A stretch of 64,000 bases of DNA. Source: Aureivirga marina. GTDB taxonomy: Bacteria; Bacteroidota; Bacteroidia; Flavobacteriales; Flavobacteriaceae. The stretch is taken from NCBI RefSeq assembly GCF_015767265.1, contig NZ_JADPIB010000002.1:309786-373785 (forward strand). Direction: 5' to 3'. Made by a program: the position numbers and the translations under genes. Below, in pieces: positions 25,941-34,338 of this stretch. Every line of letters begins with the position of its first letter. The stretch's first letter is position 1. Below the pieces are notes generated by a model. That model saw only the letters and a program-made list of their open reading frames with translations, was not told the DNA's origin and searched no databases.

Positions 25941-27992
25941 TTAGTTCTTGCTTGGTAAAAAGCTATAATCTTTAGCATATTTCAACATCTGAGAATCAAA
26001 TCCATTAGGTTGTACAACTTTCACATCTGTAATGTTTCCGTCTGCATCCTTAACTGGCTCTAAAACTGGATTTACAAATCCACTATATGGAGCTGATTTG
26101 AATTTTTTGTTTCTTTCTAAAACTTCTTTATGAATATCTTGATCTACTTTTACACCATAATTTTCAACTAAAGCTTCAGCTGCTTCGAAATCTCCTTCTG
26201 ATTTAATTCTTTGGATTTCTTTTAATAATTGTCCAAATAAATCACGTAATTTCTTATAATCTCTAATTACAAAATATGTTTTTCCATCTTTTGTAACTTT
26301 CTCGATTACATTATCATTTTTACCTTTTTCATAAGCCCATAAAGAAACTAATTGACGGTTTCTCATGTGTGCTTCTTCAATATCATCTCCTAAATTAAGA
26401 CGAATTAATTGTGTCATTAATCCATTTCTGATATATCCATCATAAGCAGCAATTCCAACTTCTTCTGCATTTGGAGAAAGTCCTAATTCTACTAATTTTC
26501 CATCAGGTAAATAATATAAACCAACCAAGTCTGCACGAGCTTCTTCTAAAGTAGAAGCATAATTTTTCATCGTTTCTTTTGGCGTTCCAACTCCTGGATT
26601 AATTTTTCCACTTGCATGCCCAATTACCTCGTGTAAAGCAGTGTGCATTTTATCAGCTAACTTTCCGTGTTTTTTCTCTAATTCTACTTCTCTTTCAGTA
26701 AAAGCAAACTCTTCTAAACGATTACTTCCTCCTGCATTATTATAAGAATTAATGATATTTCCTAAAGAAACTGATTTAGATCCATGTTTTGCACGAATCC
26801 AGTTAGCATTTGGTAAGTTTACTCCGATTGGTGTAGAAGGCGAAGCATCTCCAGCTTCTCCAGCAACATTAACCGTTTTATAAGAAACTCCAACTACTTT
26901 TTCTTTTTTATGCTCTTTCATGATTGAAGAATTATCTTCAAACCATTGTGCATTTTCTGCTAAAACAGCCATTTTCTTACTCATCTCAAAATCTTTAATT
27001 TCGATAATTGATTCGTAAGAACCTTTGTATCCCATTGGATCATTATAAACTTCGATAAAACTATTGATGTAATCTACATCTCCTCCTAAAGTATTTACCC
27101 AAGCAATATTATAAGCATCCCAAGTTTCTAAATCTCCTGTTTGATAATATTTAATTAATAAATCAAAAGCTTTTGCTTGCTCATCATTCTCTGCAACACC
27201 TTTCGCTTTTTCTAACCAAAAAATGATTTTATCAATTGCATCACCATACATTCCTCCAGACTTCCAAACTTTTTCAAAAACTTTTCCGTCTTCTTTTACT
27301 AATTTAGAGTTTAATCCAAAAGATAATGGTTCATCTGCATTTGGACTTTTCTTTGCTTTATAAAAAGCTTCTACATCAGCTGCAGTCATATTTGGAGAAT
27401 AAAAGTTCACTGCTGAACCTTTAACTAATCCCTTTTTTGCATCTAAGTTTACTTTCTTTGCATCTTTATCATTAAAAATTACATCAAAAGCTTCTCCTTC
27501 AAGTGTTGTATTTGTTTCTTTTAATAACGTTTTTAAATAATCACTAGAAAATTCTGGCTGGATTTTATCATTTGAATAATGGTGGTGAATTCCATTTGAA
27601 AACCAAACTCTTTTGATATAAACTTCAAATTTCTTCCAATCTTCAGAATTTTTATCACCTTTAAAATTCGCATAAACATTTTCTAAAGCTCTACGAATTG
27701 TAAGGTTATGACGGTAATTCTGATCCCACATGATATCTCTACCTGATAAACCAGCTTGCGTTAAATAATAAACTAATTGTTTTTGTTTTAAAGAAAGTTG
27801 ATCAAATCCAGGAATTTGATAACGTAAAATTTTAATATCTGCAAACTGCTCTACTTCATAGTTAAAATCATTCTCTGCAATTACTTCTGTAGCTTCCACA
27901 ACTTTTACTGGTTTTTCGGCCTTCTTACCTTCTCCGCAAGAAAATAAAGTACTCGCAATCAATGCAGTACTAAGCACATATTTTAATCTCAT
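25941..27992 (-). CDS. Dipeptidyl peptidase III-like metallopeptidase lipoprotein (M49)
   Basis: A 683-residue protein with a lipoprotein signal (LIASTLFSC). The M49 zinc motif HEVIGH (HExxGH) occurs in ALHEVIGHASGKINPG, and the second motif EEARAD follows in TLEEARADLVGLYYL. These supply the two His, the catalytic Glu and the third zinc ligand. Family enzymes remove dipeptides from peptide N-termini. The lipobox places it in the periplasm or on the outer membrane. It is a single-gene unit, divergent from the SRPBCC gene. Confidence 0.9.
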   Translation of the reverse strand: MRLKYVLSTALIASTLFSCGEGKKAEKPVKVVEATEVIAENDFNYEVEQFADIKILRYQIPGFDQLSLKQKQLVYYLTQAGLSGRDIMWDQNYRHNLTIRRALENVYANFKGDKNSEDWKKFEVYIKRVWFSNGIHHHYSNDKIQPEFSSDYLKTLLKETNTTLEGEAFDVIFNDKDAKKVNLDAKKGLVKGSAVNFYSPNMTAADVEAFYKAKKSPNADEPLSFGLNSKLVKEDGKVFEKVWKSGGMYGDAIDKIIFWLEKAKGVAENDEQAKAFDLLIKYYQTGDLETWDAYNIAWVNTLGGDVDYINSFIEVYNDPMGYKGSYESIIEIKDFEMSKKMAVLAENAQWFEDNSSIMKEHKKEKVVGVSYKTVNVAGEAGDASPSTPIGVNLPNANWIRAKHGSKSVSLGNIINSYNNAGGSNRLEEFAFTEREVELEKKHGKLADKMHTALHEVIGHASGKINPGVGTPKETMKNYASTLEEARADLVGLYYLPDGKLVELGLSPNAEEVGIAAYDGYIRNGLMTQLIRLNLGDDIEEAHMRNRQLVSLWAYEKGKNDNVIEKVTKDGKTYFVIRDYKKLRDLFGQLLKEIQRIKSEGDFEAAEALVENYGVKVDQDIHKEVLERNKKFKSAPYSGFVNPVLEPVKDADGNITDVKVVQPNGFDSQMLKYAKDYSFLPSKN

Positions 27993-28020
27993 TGGATGTT
28001 TATTTAGTTTTTAATGTTTC

Positions 28021-28028
28021 CAAATTTA
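28021..28028 (-). promoter_or_regulatory. -7 element of the DPP III-like gene
   Basis: A perfect TAAATTTG on the minus strand, 28 bases before the start codon. Confidence 0.35.
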
Positions 28029-28088
28029 ATAAAAAAGAAGAAATAATTTAATAAATTAGTAATAATACTAATTTAAAAGTTTTGAGTA

Positions 28089-28619
28089 ATGAAGTTTGTA
28101 AAGTTTATCGTGTATATCATCATTATCCTAATTATAGGTTCGGTGATCTATTTATCAACACTTTCTGGAAAATATAATGTATTCAGAACCAGAATTATAA
28201 AAGCTCCTGTATCGGAAGTTTTTAAAACAATTGATAACCTAAAAACTTGGGAAGAATGGGGACCTTGGAACGAACAAGATTCAACAATTGTCTATAAATA
28301 TAATGACAAAACAACTGGAGTCGACGCTACTTATTCATGGACGAGTAAAGCAGATGGACCAGGATCTATTACAACAATTTCTGAAATGCCTGATAAAGAA
28401 ATTAAACAAACATTATCTTTCGAAAATCGTGGAAGCTCTGAAATTGTATGGTATTTTACAGAATATGAAGGGGGAACTGAATTAACTTGGCAAATGAAGG
28501 GAGAATTACCTTTTTTCTTAAGGTTTATGACAGAGGAATTACAAAATAGTTTAGGACCAATGTTGGAACAAGGTTTAGACAATATTGATAATTTTGTAAC
28601 CAAAAATAAAACAGAATAA
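28089..28619 (+). CDS. Membrane-anchored SRPBCC-fold protein
   Basis: A 176-residue protein with one N-terminal hydrophobic helix (residues 5-25) followed by a START/SRPBCC-like domain: a beta strand with APVSEVFKTIDN, then WEEWGPWNEQD, and a long C-terminal helix. This family binds hydrophobic ligands, and several members are annotated as polyketide cyclase-like. No catalytic residue is identified. It is a single gene, divergent from the DPP III-like gene and convergent with ogt across a shared terminator. Confidence 0.8.
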   Translation: MKFVKFIVYIIIILIIGSVIYLSTLSGKYNVFRTRIIKAPVSEVFKTIDNLKTWEEWGPWNEQDSTIVYKYNDKTTGVDATYSWTSKADGPGSITTISEMPDKEIKQTLSFENRGSSEIVWYFTEYEGGTELTWQMKGELPFFLRFMTEELQNSLGPMLEQGLDNIDNFVTKNKTE

Positions 28620-28631
28620 TCCTAAAAATAA

Positions 28632-28664
28632 AACATCCTAAACTTATTTTGTTTAGGATGTTTT
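28632..28664. terminator. Bidirectional terminator
   Basis: AAACATCCTAAAC / GTTTAGGATGTTT with flanking A and T tracts lies between the convergent SRPBCC and ogt genes. Confidence 0.85.
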
Positions 28665-28667
28665 TAT

Positions 28668-29156
28668 TTAAAATAAAGTCATTTGTTTTTCTATAATTCC
28701 TTCTTTTTCTAAAAGCCATTTTTTACGCCAAATTCCTCCTGCATAACCTGTCAATTCTCCACTTTTTCCAATTACACGATGACATGGAATTACAATTGAA
28801 ATTGGATTTTTACCATTTGCAGAAGCAATTGCTCGAATTGCTTTTAAATCACCAAATATCTCAGATTGTTCTGAATAAGAAATCGATTTTCCGTAAGGAA
28901 TTTCAGAAAGTATTTTCCAAACTTTAATCTGAAAATCTGTTCCTTTTGGATTTAATTTAAAAGAAAACTCTTTTCTATCTTCAAAAAAATATTCTTTTAA
29001 TTGTTTGACACTTTCTTCTAAAACTTTAGGAATATTCTCCGAAATTTCTCCTTCAAAATTATCTTTAAAATAAATTGAAGAAACACCTTCTTGTGTTCCA
29101 ATTATTTCTAAAACTCCAATCGGACTTTCGAAATAAACTTTAGATTCCAAAGACAT
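28668..29156 (-). CDS. ogt: Methylated-DNA-protein-cysteine methyltransferase
   Basis: A 162-residue DNA-repair protein that removes methyl groups from O6-methylguanine in a suicide reaction. The acceptor is Cys125 in IPCHRVIG, and the helix-turn-helix region with the arginine finger is at RAIASANGKNP. The length matches Ogt without an Ada domain. It overlaps the TatD gene by 17 bases, so the two DNA-related genes form an operon. Confidence 0.95.
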   Translation of the reverse strand: MSLESKVYFESPIGVLEIIGTQEGVSSIYFKDNFEGEISENIPKVLEESVKQLKEYFFEDRKEFSFKLNPKGTDFQIKVWKILSEIPYGKSISYSEQSEIFGDLKAIRAIASANGKNPISIVIPCHRVIGKSGELTGYAGGIWRKKWLLEKEGIIEKQMTLF

Positions 29157-29907
29157 CTTTTGAATTTTTAGTAGTTATCTCTGCAATTTCTTCTGGTAAA
29201 AGTCCGTAAATATCCACTAACTTCTCTACTACATAAGTCAAATAACTACTTTCATTTCTTTTTCCTCTTTTTGGCGTCGGAGCTAGATAAGGAGCATCTG
29301 TTTCTAAAACAATATTTTCAATTGGAATTTCTTCTAAAAACTTGTCAATTTTTCCATTTTTAAAAGTTACAACACCTCCAATTCCTAATTTCATATTATA
29401 AGAAATCGCTTGTTTTGCTTGTTCTAAATTCCCAGAAAAACAATGGAAAATTCCATATAAATCTTCTCCTTTTTCTTCTTCTAAAATTTCAAAAATTTCA
29501 TCAAAAGCATCTCTACAATGAATTACTATTGGAAGTTTTCTTTCTTTTGCCCATTTAATTTGTGTTCGAAAAGCTTCTTGTTGTTCTTTTAAATGCGTTT
29601 TATCCCAATACAAATCAATTCCAATTTCTCCAATTGCATAAAACTTTTTTGTATCTAAATAACTTTCTACCTGCTTTAATTCTTCCAAATAGTTATCTTT
29701 GACAGATGTTGGGTGTAATCCCATCATTAAAAACATATTTTCTGGATAAGCATCAGCCAAAGCAATCATTGACTCATGAGTTTCAGAATCTATTGCAGGT
29801 AGAAAAAAACGAGAAACACCAGCATCTAATGCTCTCTGAATCATCTCGTCTCTATCTTCATTAAACTGCTTACTGTATAAATGTGTATGCGTATCAGTTA
29901 TAATCAT
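29140..29907 (-). CDS. TatD family metal-dependent hydrolase/DNase
   Basis: A 255-residue TIM-barrel metallohydrolase. The metal-binding N-terminal motif is DTHTHL, with FYAIGEIGIDLYW, VIHCRDAFDE, FHCFSG and LETDAPYLAP following in the family order. TatD proteins have 3'-5' DNase activity linked to repair and apoptosis-like degradation (family knowledge). It is the first gene of a two-gene operon with ogt and is divergent from the retropepsin-like gene, with 32 bases between the two starts. Confidence 0.93.
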   Translation of the reverse strand: MIITDTHTHLYSKQFNEDRDEMIQRALDAGVSRFFLPAIDSETHESMIALADAYPENMFLMMGLHPTSVKDNYLEELKQVESYLDTKKFYAIGEIGIDLYWDKTHLKEQQEAFRTQIKWAKERKLPIVIHCRDAFDEIFEILEEEKGEDLYGIFHCFSGNLEQAKQAISYNMKLGIGGVVTFKNGKIDKFLEEIPIENIVLETDAPYLAPTPKRGKRNESSYLTYVVEKLVDIYGLLPEEIAEITTKNSKDVFGI

Positions 29908-29939
29908 TTACTTAAAAATTTTTACAAAAATAGTTTTAA

Positions 29940-30380
29940 ATGGCAAGCTTGAAAAAAAAACTTTTGAAAAAAGGCTATACAAAAATTAAGATCAAAAAAA
30001 TCAAAACAAATCATCTGGAAGTTAAAGGAAAAATTAATGGAACGAAAGGAAGATTTATTGTTGATACTGGTGCATCTAATTCTTGTATTGGTTTTGAAAT
30101 GATGGAACTTTTCAATTTACAAGGAGAAGATTCTGAAACAAAAGCTGCAGGTGCAGGAGGAACAAACTTAGAAACGCAAATCTCAAAAGGAAATCGAATT
30201 AAATTTAATAAATGGAAAGATGCTAATTGTGATTTAGTATTAATGGATTTAACCCATGTAAATACTGCTTTGACACAATTAAACGCAAAACCAGTTCACG
30301 GAATTATTGGTGCAGATATTTTAGAAAAAGCAAATGCAATTATCGATTATAAGTCGAAATATTTGTTTTTAAAAAAATAA
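29940..30380 (+). CDS. Retropepsin-like aspartic protease-fold protein
   Basis: A 146-residue protein with one aspartic-protease half: FIVDTGASNSCIG carries the catalytic DTGAS triad, and a later hydrophobic GIIGADIL resembles the second conserved ILG-type element. It would have to dimerise to be active. The first 25 residues are very basic (SLKKKLLKKGYTKIKIKKIK) with no signal peptide, so it is likely cytoplasmic. This class (clan AA) is common but poorly studied in Bacteroidota. moeA starts 29 bases downstream, so co-transcription with the Mo cofactor genes is possible. Confidence 0.75.
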   Translation: MASLKKKLLKKGYTKIKIKKIKTNHLEVKGKINGTKGRFIVDTGASNSCIGFEMMELFNLQGEDSETKAAGAGGTNLETQISKGNRIKFNKWKDANCDLVLMDLTHVNTALTQLNAKPVHGIIGADILEKANAIIDYKSKYLFLKK

Positions 30381-30408
30381 AAACCATTTAAATTTAAAAC
30401 CTTATAAA

Positions 30409-31602
30409 ATGCTAATATCAGTAAAAGAAGCATTACATACCATTCTTGAAAACACAGAAGATTTTGGAACAGAATCGATTCATTTTCTTGAAACAACAGG
30501 ACGAATTTTAAAAGAAAATATCATTGCTGATAGAGATTTCCCTCCTTTTGATCGAGTGTCAATGGATGGAATTGCAATTGATTTTAATACGTTTAAAAAA
30601 GGACAAAAAACTTTTGAAATCGAAAATGTACAAGCTGCTGGAAGTCCACAAAAAACTTTAGAATCTAAAGAAAATTGCTTGGAAGCAATGACTGGTGCAA
30701 TTCTTCCTTTAAATGCAAATTGTGTCATTCCTTATGAAAAAGTTCATATCGAAGATAATAAAGCAACGATTCAGGAAGAAAACCTACGTTTTTTCCAAAA
30801 TATCCATGCAAAAGGAAAAGATCAAAAAGCTGGAGATATTTTAATTAAAGAAAATACAGAAATTTCTGCTGCGGAAATTGGAATTTTAGCTTCTGTTGGA
30901 AAGGAATTTGTCAAAGTTGCTAAACTTCCGAAAATTGTAATTGTTTCTACTGGAGATGAATTAGTTGATGTAAATGAAACTCCAGAAGTTCATCAAATTC
31001 GAAGAAGCAACGTTTATTCTCTTTTTTCTTTAGTAGAAAAATTTAAAATTAAAGCAGATTTAAAACATATTAATGACAACAAAGAAGTTTTAGAAAAAAC
31101 TGTAAAATCTTTGTTTGAAAACTATGATGTTTTAATGTTTAGTGGAGCTGTAAGCAAAGGAAAGTTTGATTTTATTCCTGAAATTTTAGATACTCTTGGC
31201 GTTCAAAAACTGTTTCACAAAGTACAACAACGCCCAGGAAAACCTTTTTGGTTTGGTAAAAAAGAAAATAAAACAGTTTTCGCTTTCCCAGGAAATCCAG
31301 TTTCTACGTATGTAAATTGTATCAAATATTTTTATCCTTGGTTTGAAAAATCTGTTTTTGGGCAAGAAAAAACTTTAGACACAGCTATTCTTTCAGAAGA
31401 TTTCTCTTTTAAACCTAGTTTGACTTATTTTTTACAAGTTAAATTAGAAAACCAAAACGGAGAAACTTTTGCAATTCCAGAAAAAGGAAATGGTTCGGGA
31501 GATTTGGCTAATTTGGTAAATGCAGATGCTTTTATCGAATTATCAAATGAAATTACAGAATTCAAAAAAGGAATGATTTTTCCAATTTTAAAATATAGAT
31601 AA
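30409..31602 (+). CDS. moeA: Molybdopterin molybdenumtransferase
   Basis: A 397-residue MoeA. The FPPFDRVSMDGIAI motif near residue 44, the central VIVSTGDELVD, the GAVSKGKFD loop, and the C-terminal FAFPGNPVSTYV are all family features. It inserts molybdate into adenylated molybdopterin. It is followed at 2 bases by moaC, forming a small molybdenum-cofactor operon. The length is typical. Confidence 0.94.
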   Translation: MLISVKEALHTILENTEDFGTESIHFLETTGRILKENIIADRDFPPFDRVSMDGIAIDFNTFKKGQKTFEIENVQAAGSPQKTLESKENCLEAMTGAILPLNANCVIPYEKVHIEDNKATIQEENLRFFQNIHAKGKDQKAGDILIKENTEISAAEIGILASVGKEFVKVAKLPKIVIVSTGDELVDVNETPEVHQIRRSNVYSLFSLVEKFKIKADLKHINDNKEVLEKTVKSLFENYDVLMFSGAVSKGKFDFIPEILDTLGVQKLFHKVQQRPGKPFWFGKKENKTVFAFPGNPVSTYVNCIKYFYPWFEKSVFGQEKTLDTAILSEDFSFKPSLTYFLQVKLENQNGETFAIPEKGNGSGDLANLVNADAFIELSNEITEFKKGMIFPILKYR

Positions 31603-31603
31603 G

Positions 31604-32077
31604 ATGAGTGAATTTACACATTTAAATGAAGAAAATCAGCCAAAAATGGTAAATGTTGGTGAGAAAAAAATCACAAAACGAACTGCCACAGCAAAAGCTG
31701 AAATGTTTTTAGGAAAAGAAATTATTTCTCACTTTGAGGGAAATGAATTAAAAACAAAAAAAGGTCCTGTTTTTCAAACAGCAATTATCGCGGGAATTCA
31801 AGCGGTAAAGAAAACTTCTGACATTATTCCAATGTGTCATCCACTTTTGATTAACGGTGTAGATGTCGATATTCAAATTGTAGACGAAGAAAACATCAAA
31901 ATTCTTTGTACAGTTTCTATCGAAGGAAAAACTGGTGTAGAAATGGAAGCTCTTATAGGAGCAACTGCAACTGCTTTGACAGTTTATGATATGTGTAAAG
32001 CAATTTCACAAAATATGGTAATTCAGAAAGTTGAATTATTAGAAAAAACTGGTGGAAAATCAGATATAAAGAAATAA
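31604..32077 (+). CDS. moaC: Cyclic pyranopterin monophosphate synthase
   Basis: A 157-residue MoaC, second step of Mo cofactor synthesis. MVNVGEKKITKRTATA, IPMCHPLLINGVDV and GKTGVEMEALIGATATALTVYDMCKA are the conserved blocks, with the active-site His in the MCHPL loop. It starts 2 bases after the moeA stop. No moaA, moaD, moaE or mobA is adjacent. A dispersed palindromic repeat follows the stop codon. Confidence 0.95.
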   Translation: MSEFTHLNEENQPKMVNVGEKKITKRTATAKAEMFLGKEIISHFEGNELKTKKGPVFQTAIIAGIQAVKKTSDIIPMCHPLLINGVDVDIQIVDEENIKILCTVSIEGKTGVEMEALIGATATALTVYDMCKAISQNMVIQKVELLEKTGGKSDIKK

Positions 32078-32083
32078 TTTTTT

Positions 32084-32184
32084 GGAGCTTCCCCTGCAAA
32101 GCTCTTTGCAGGGTCGGGCTTTCCACTATATCTTTTGCTGCAAATCTGCAAGCAGCAAAAGGATGCCGTTTCAATCCCTAAGCC
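32084..32184. repeat. Dispersed Flavobacteriia palindromic repeat
   Basis: Two stems sit in a conserved-looking frame. CCCTGCAAAG / CTTTGCAGGG (32092-32113) is followed by GTCGGGCTTTCC and TATATCTTT. The second stem, CTTTTGCTGC / GCAGCAAAAG (32132-32161), leads into GATGCCGTTTCAATCCCTAA. From memory, the GGAGC...CGGGCTTTCC...ATATCTTTT...AAAAGGATGCCGTTTCAATCCCTAA layout is that of a short repeat found between genes in many Flavobacteriia. It is non-coding, is more G+C-rich than its surroundings, and ends moaC's transcription unit. Confidence 0.65.
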
Positions 32185-32222
32185 AGAGAAAAACAAACTT
32201 TTTTATTTTTTTTAAAATTTTC

Positions 32223-32251
32223 TGTCATATTTTAAAAGTCCATGTAACTAA
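32223..32251 (+). promoter_or_regulatory. Possible ECF-type promoter of the sigma factor gene
   Basis: TGTCAT (32223-32228), 15 bases, then GTAACTAA (32244-32251). This resembles autoregulated ECF sigma promoters of flavobacteria (TGTAAC...GTCTAA), and no TAnnTTTG is present. It is weak evidence from two short matches. Confidence 0.3.
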
Positions 32252-32277
32252 TTAATATGAATGGTAAAACGAAATAA

Positions 32278-32784
32278 ATGGCACATCCGAAAAAATTAAA
32301 TTTTGAAGAAATCTTATTGGAAAATAAAACACAAATCTATCGCATTTGTAAAATTTATGCGAAATCTCCATTAGAACCAAAAGATCTTTTTCAAGAAACT
32401 GTTTATGAACTTTGGAAATCTTTTAATTCTTTCCAAGGAAAATCTGATATCAAAACTTGGATTTATAGAATTACACTAAATATTTGTATTCGTTCCAAGG
32501 AAAAATCGGATCGAAAAAACCATTTAATTTCCTCTTTGGATTCTATTCAAATTACACCAGCTGATGCTCCAATAGACCATGAAAAACAAGAGAAATACGA
32601 TGCTTTACTTTCTTGTATTTCAAAATTGGAAGAAAGCAACAAACAGATTACCATTCTTTATTTGGAGAAATTACCTTATAAAGAAATTGCCAAAATCACT
32701 GGTATATCGGAAAATCATGTGGCAGTAAAAATGAAAAGGATTCGAAAAATATTATTGGAATGTATCACTAAAAAATTGGATTAA
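32278..32784 (+). CDS. Sigma-70 family (ECF) RNA polymerase sigma factor
   Basis: A 168-residue sigma factor with regions 2 and 4 only. Region 2 has the LFQETVYELWKSFNSFQGKSDIKTWIYRITLN core-binding and -10-recognising pattern, and region 4 holds the LEKLPYKEIAKITGISENHVAVKMKRIRK helix-turn-helix. The length is typical of ECF sigmas. The small gene 2 bases downstream is in the usual position of a regulator but is not a membrane anti-sigma factor. The regulon is unknown. Confidence 0.88.
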   Translation: MAHPKKLNFEEILLENKTQIYRICKIYAKSPLEPKDLFQETVYELWKSFNSFQGKSDIKTWIYRITLNICIRSKEKSDRKNHLISSLDSIQITPADAPIDHEKQEKYDALLSCISKLEESNKQITILYLEKLPYKEIAKITGISENHVAVKMKRIRKILLECITKKLD

Positions 32785-32786
32785 TT

Positions 32787-33056
32787 ATGTGGAATAAAGA
32801 ACAAAAAGAAGCTTGGGAAGGTTTGGAAAATCTTTGGAATGAGCAACCAGAATCTGAGAAAATAAATATTCAAATTGAGAATCTTGTTTTAGAATTAAAA
32901 AATAAAACAAGTGAATTTGAAAAAAAATCAATTCAAAAAGATCTAGATTATATCAAAGAAAATACAAGTGATTTTGAAAAAGATTCTATTAAAAAAGACC
33001 TAAAACAAATCACTTCTTTTCTTGCAAAATTCAAATCAAAAAAGAAGAAAAAATAA
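32787..33056 (+). CDS. Small repeat-containing protein downstream of the sigma factor
   Basis: An 89-residue, highly charged protein without a signal or membrane helix. Two near-identical units follow each other: SEFEKKSIQKDLDYIKENT and SDFEKDSIKKDLKQITSF, both predicted helical. The tail is lysine-only (KSKKKKK). The duplication is visible at the DNA level, in about 45-base direct repeats from 32911. Translation is coupled to the sigma gene (2-base gap). A cytoplasmic regulator of the sigma factor is a reasonable guess, but no known anti-sigma fold is recognised. Confidence 0.65.
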   Translation: MWNKEQKEAWEGLENLWNEQPESEKINIQIENLVLELKNKTSEFEKKSIQKDLDYIKENTSDFEKDSIKKDLKQITSFLAKFKSKKKKK

Positions 33057-33070
33057 AACTATATGCAACA

Positions 33071-33105
33071 AAAAACCACATCAGAAAATTCAGATGTGGT
33101 TTTAT
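33071..33105. terminator. Bidirectional terminator
   Basis: AAAACCACATC / GATGTGGTTTT around a 10-base loop, between the convergent sigma-factor operon and aminotransferase gene. Confidence 0.85.
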
Positions 33106-33129
33106 TATATTTTAATATTAGTTATTTTC

Positions 33130-34314
33130 TTAACTCAATATTTTTTTGATTCTTGCAATAGCTTCTCTAATATTTTCTTCAGAAGCAGCATAAGAAATTC
33201 GGATACAATTTGGCGAACCAAAAGCATCACCAGTCACAGTTGCAACATTTGCTTCTTGTAAAAGTAACATTGAAAAATCAGAAGCATTTTCAATTTTATG
33301 CCCAGCAATTGTTTTTCCAAAATAAGAAGAAACATCTGGGAAAATATAGAATGCACCTTTAGGCATATTTAATTTAAATCCGTCAATTTCGCTTAATAAA
33401 TTATAGATGATTTCTCTTCTTCTTTCAAACTCATCTACCATATATTTAATTTTCGAAGGATCTGCATCAACAGCAGCGATTGTAGCTTTCTGAGCGATAC
33501 AATTTGCTCCAGAAGTACTTTGTCCTTGCATTTTCGTACAAGCTTTTGCAATCCATTCTGGCGCTCCAATATAACCAATTCTCCAACCTGTCATCGCAAA
33601 TGCTTTTGCAACTCCATTTACTGTAATTGTTCTGTCATACATGCTATCAATTGCAGCAAAACTAAAAGTTTTTCCTTCATAAATAATATGTTCATAGATT
33701 TCATCAGAAATCACAAAAATATCTGGATATTTCTCTAAAACTTTTGCGATTGCTCTAAATTCTTCTTCTGTATAAATAGAACCACTAGGATTATTTGGTG
33801 AATTGAAAACAATTAATTTTGTTTTTGATGTAATTGCTTCTTCTAATTGTTCTGGAGTAATTTTAAAATCAGAATCAATATCTGTTTCAATAATCATTGG
33901 AACTCCTTCATTTAAAAGAACCATTGCTTCATAACTTACCCAAAAAGGCGCTGGTAAAATCACCTCATCTCCAACATCTACTAAAGCAGAAATTACATTT
34001 GCTAACGATTGTTTAGCTCCTGTTGAAACTACAATTTGATTTGGTGAATATTTAATCTGATTATCTCTTTCGAACTTACGACAAATAGCTTCTTTTAAAT
34101 CTTGATAACCATCTACTGGTGTATAAGAATTATAGTTATCATTGATTGCTTTGATAGCAGCTTCTTTAATAAAATCAGGAGTATTAAAATCTGGTTCTCC
34201 CAAACTCAAACCGATAATATCTTTTCCTTCTGATTTCAATTCTCTTGCTTTTGCTGCCATTGCTAAAGTTTGAGAAACTGGTATACTATTTACACGTTTC
34301 GATAATTTTTTCAT
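33130..34314 (-). CDS. Class I aminotransferase, aspartate/prephenate type
   Basis: A 394-residue PLP enzyme of the aminotransferase class I fold. The PLP lysine is Lys237 in VNGVAKAFAMTGWRIGY, the NSPNNPSG motif is at 171-178, and the substrate-carboxylate arginine is in CIRISYA. It resembles the 1-beta/gamma aspartate aminotransferases that also act on prephenate. It transfers amino groups between aspartate/glutamate and keto acids. It is the last gene before a shared terminator, and a desaturase gene lies 24 bases upstream on the same strand. Confidence 0.9.
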   Translation of the reverse strand: MKKLSKRVNSIPVSQTLAMAAKARELKSEGKDIIGLSLGEPDFNTPDFIKEAAIKAINDNYNSYTPVDGYQDLKEAICRKFERDNQIKYSPNQIVVSTGAKQSLANVISALVDVGDEVILPAPFWVSYEAMVLLNEGVPMIIETDIDSDFKITPEQLEEAITSKTKLIVFNSPNNPSGSIYTEEEFRAIAKVLEKYPDIFVISDEIYEHIIYEGKTFSFAAIDSMYDRTITVNGVAKAFAMTGWRIGYIGAPEWIAKACTKMQGQSTSGANCIAQKATIAAVDADPSKIKYMVDEFERRREIIYNLLSEIDGFKLNMPKGAFYIFPDVSSYFGKTIAGHKIENASDFSMLLLQEANVATVTGDAFGSPNCIRISYAASEENIREAIARIKKILS

Positions 34315-34338
34315 AAATACTTGTTCGTTGTTTATTGG

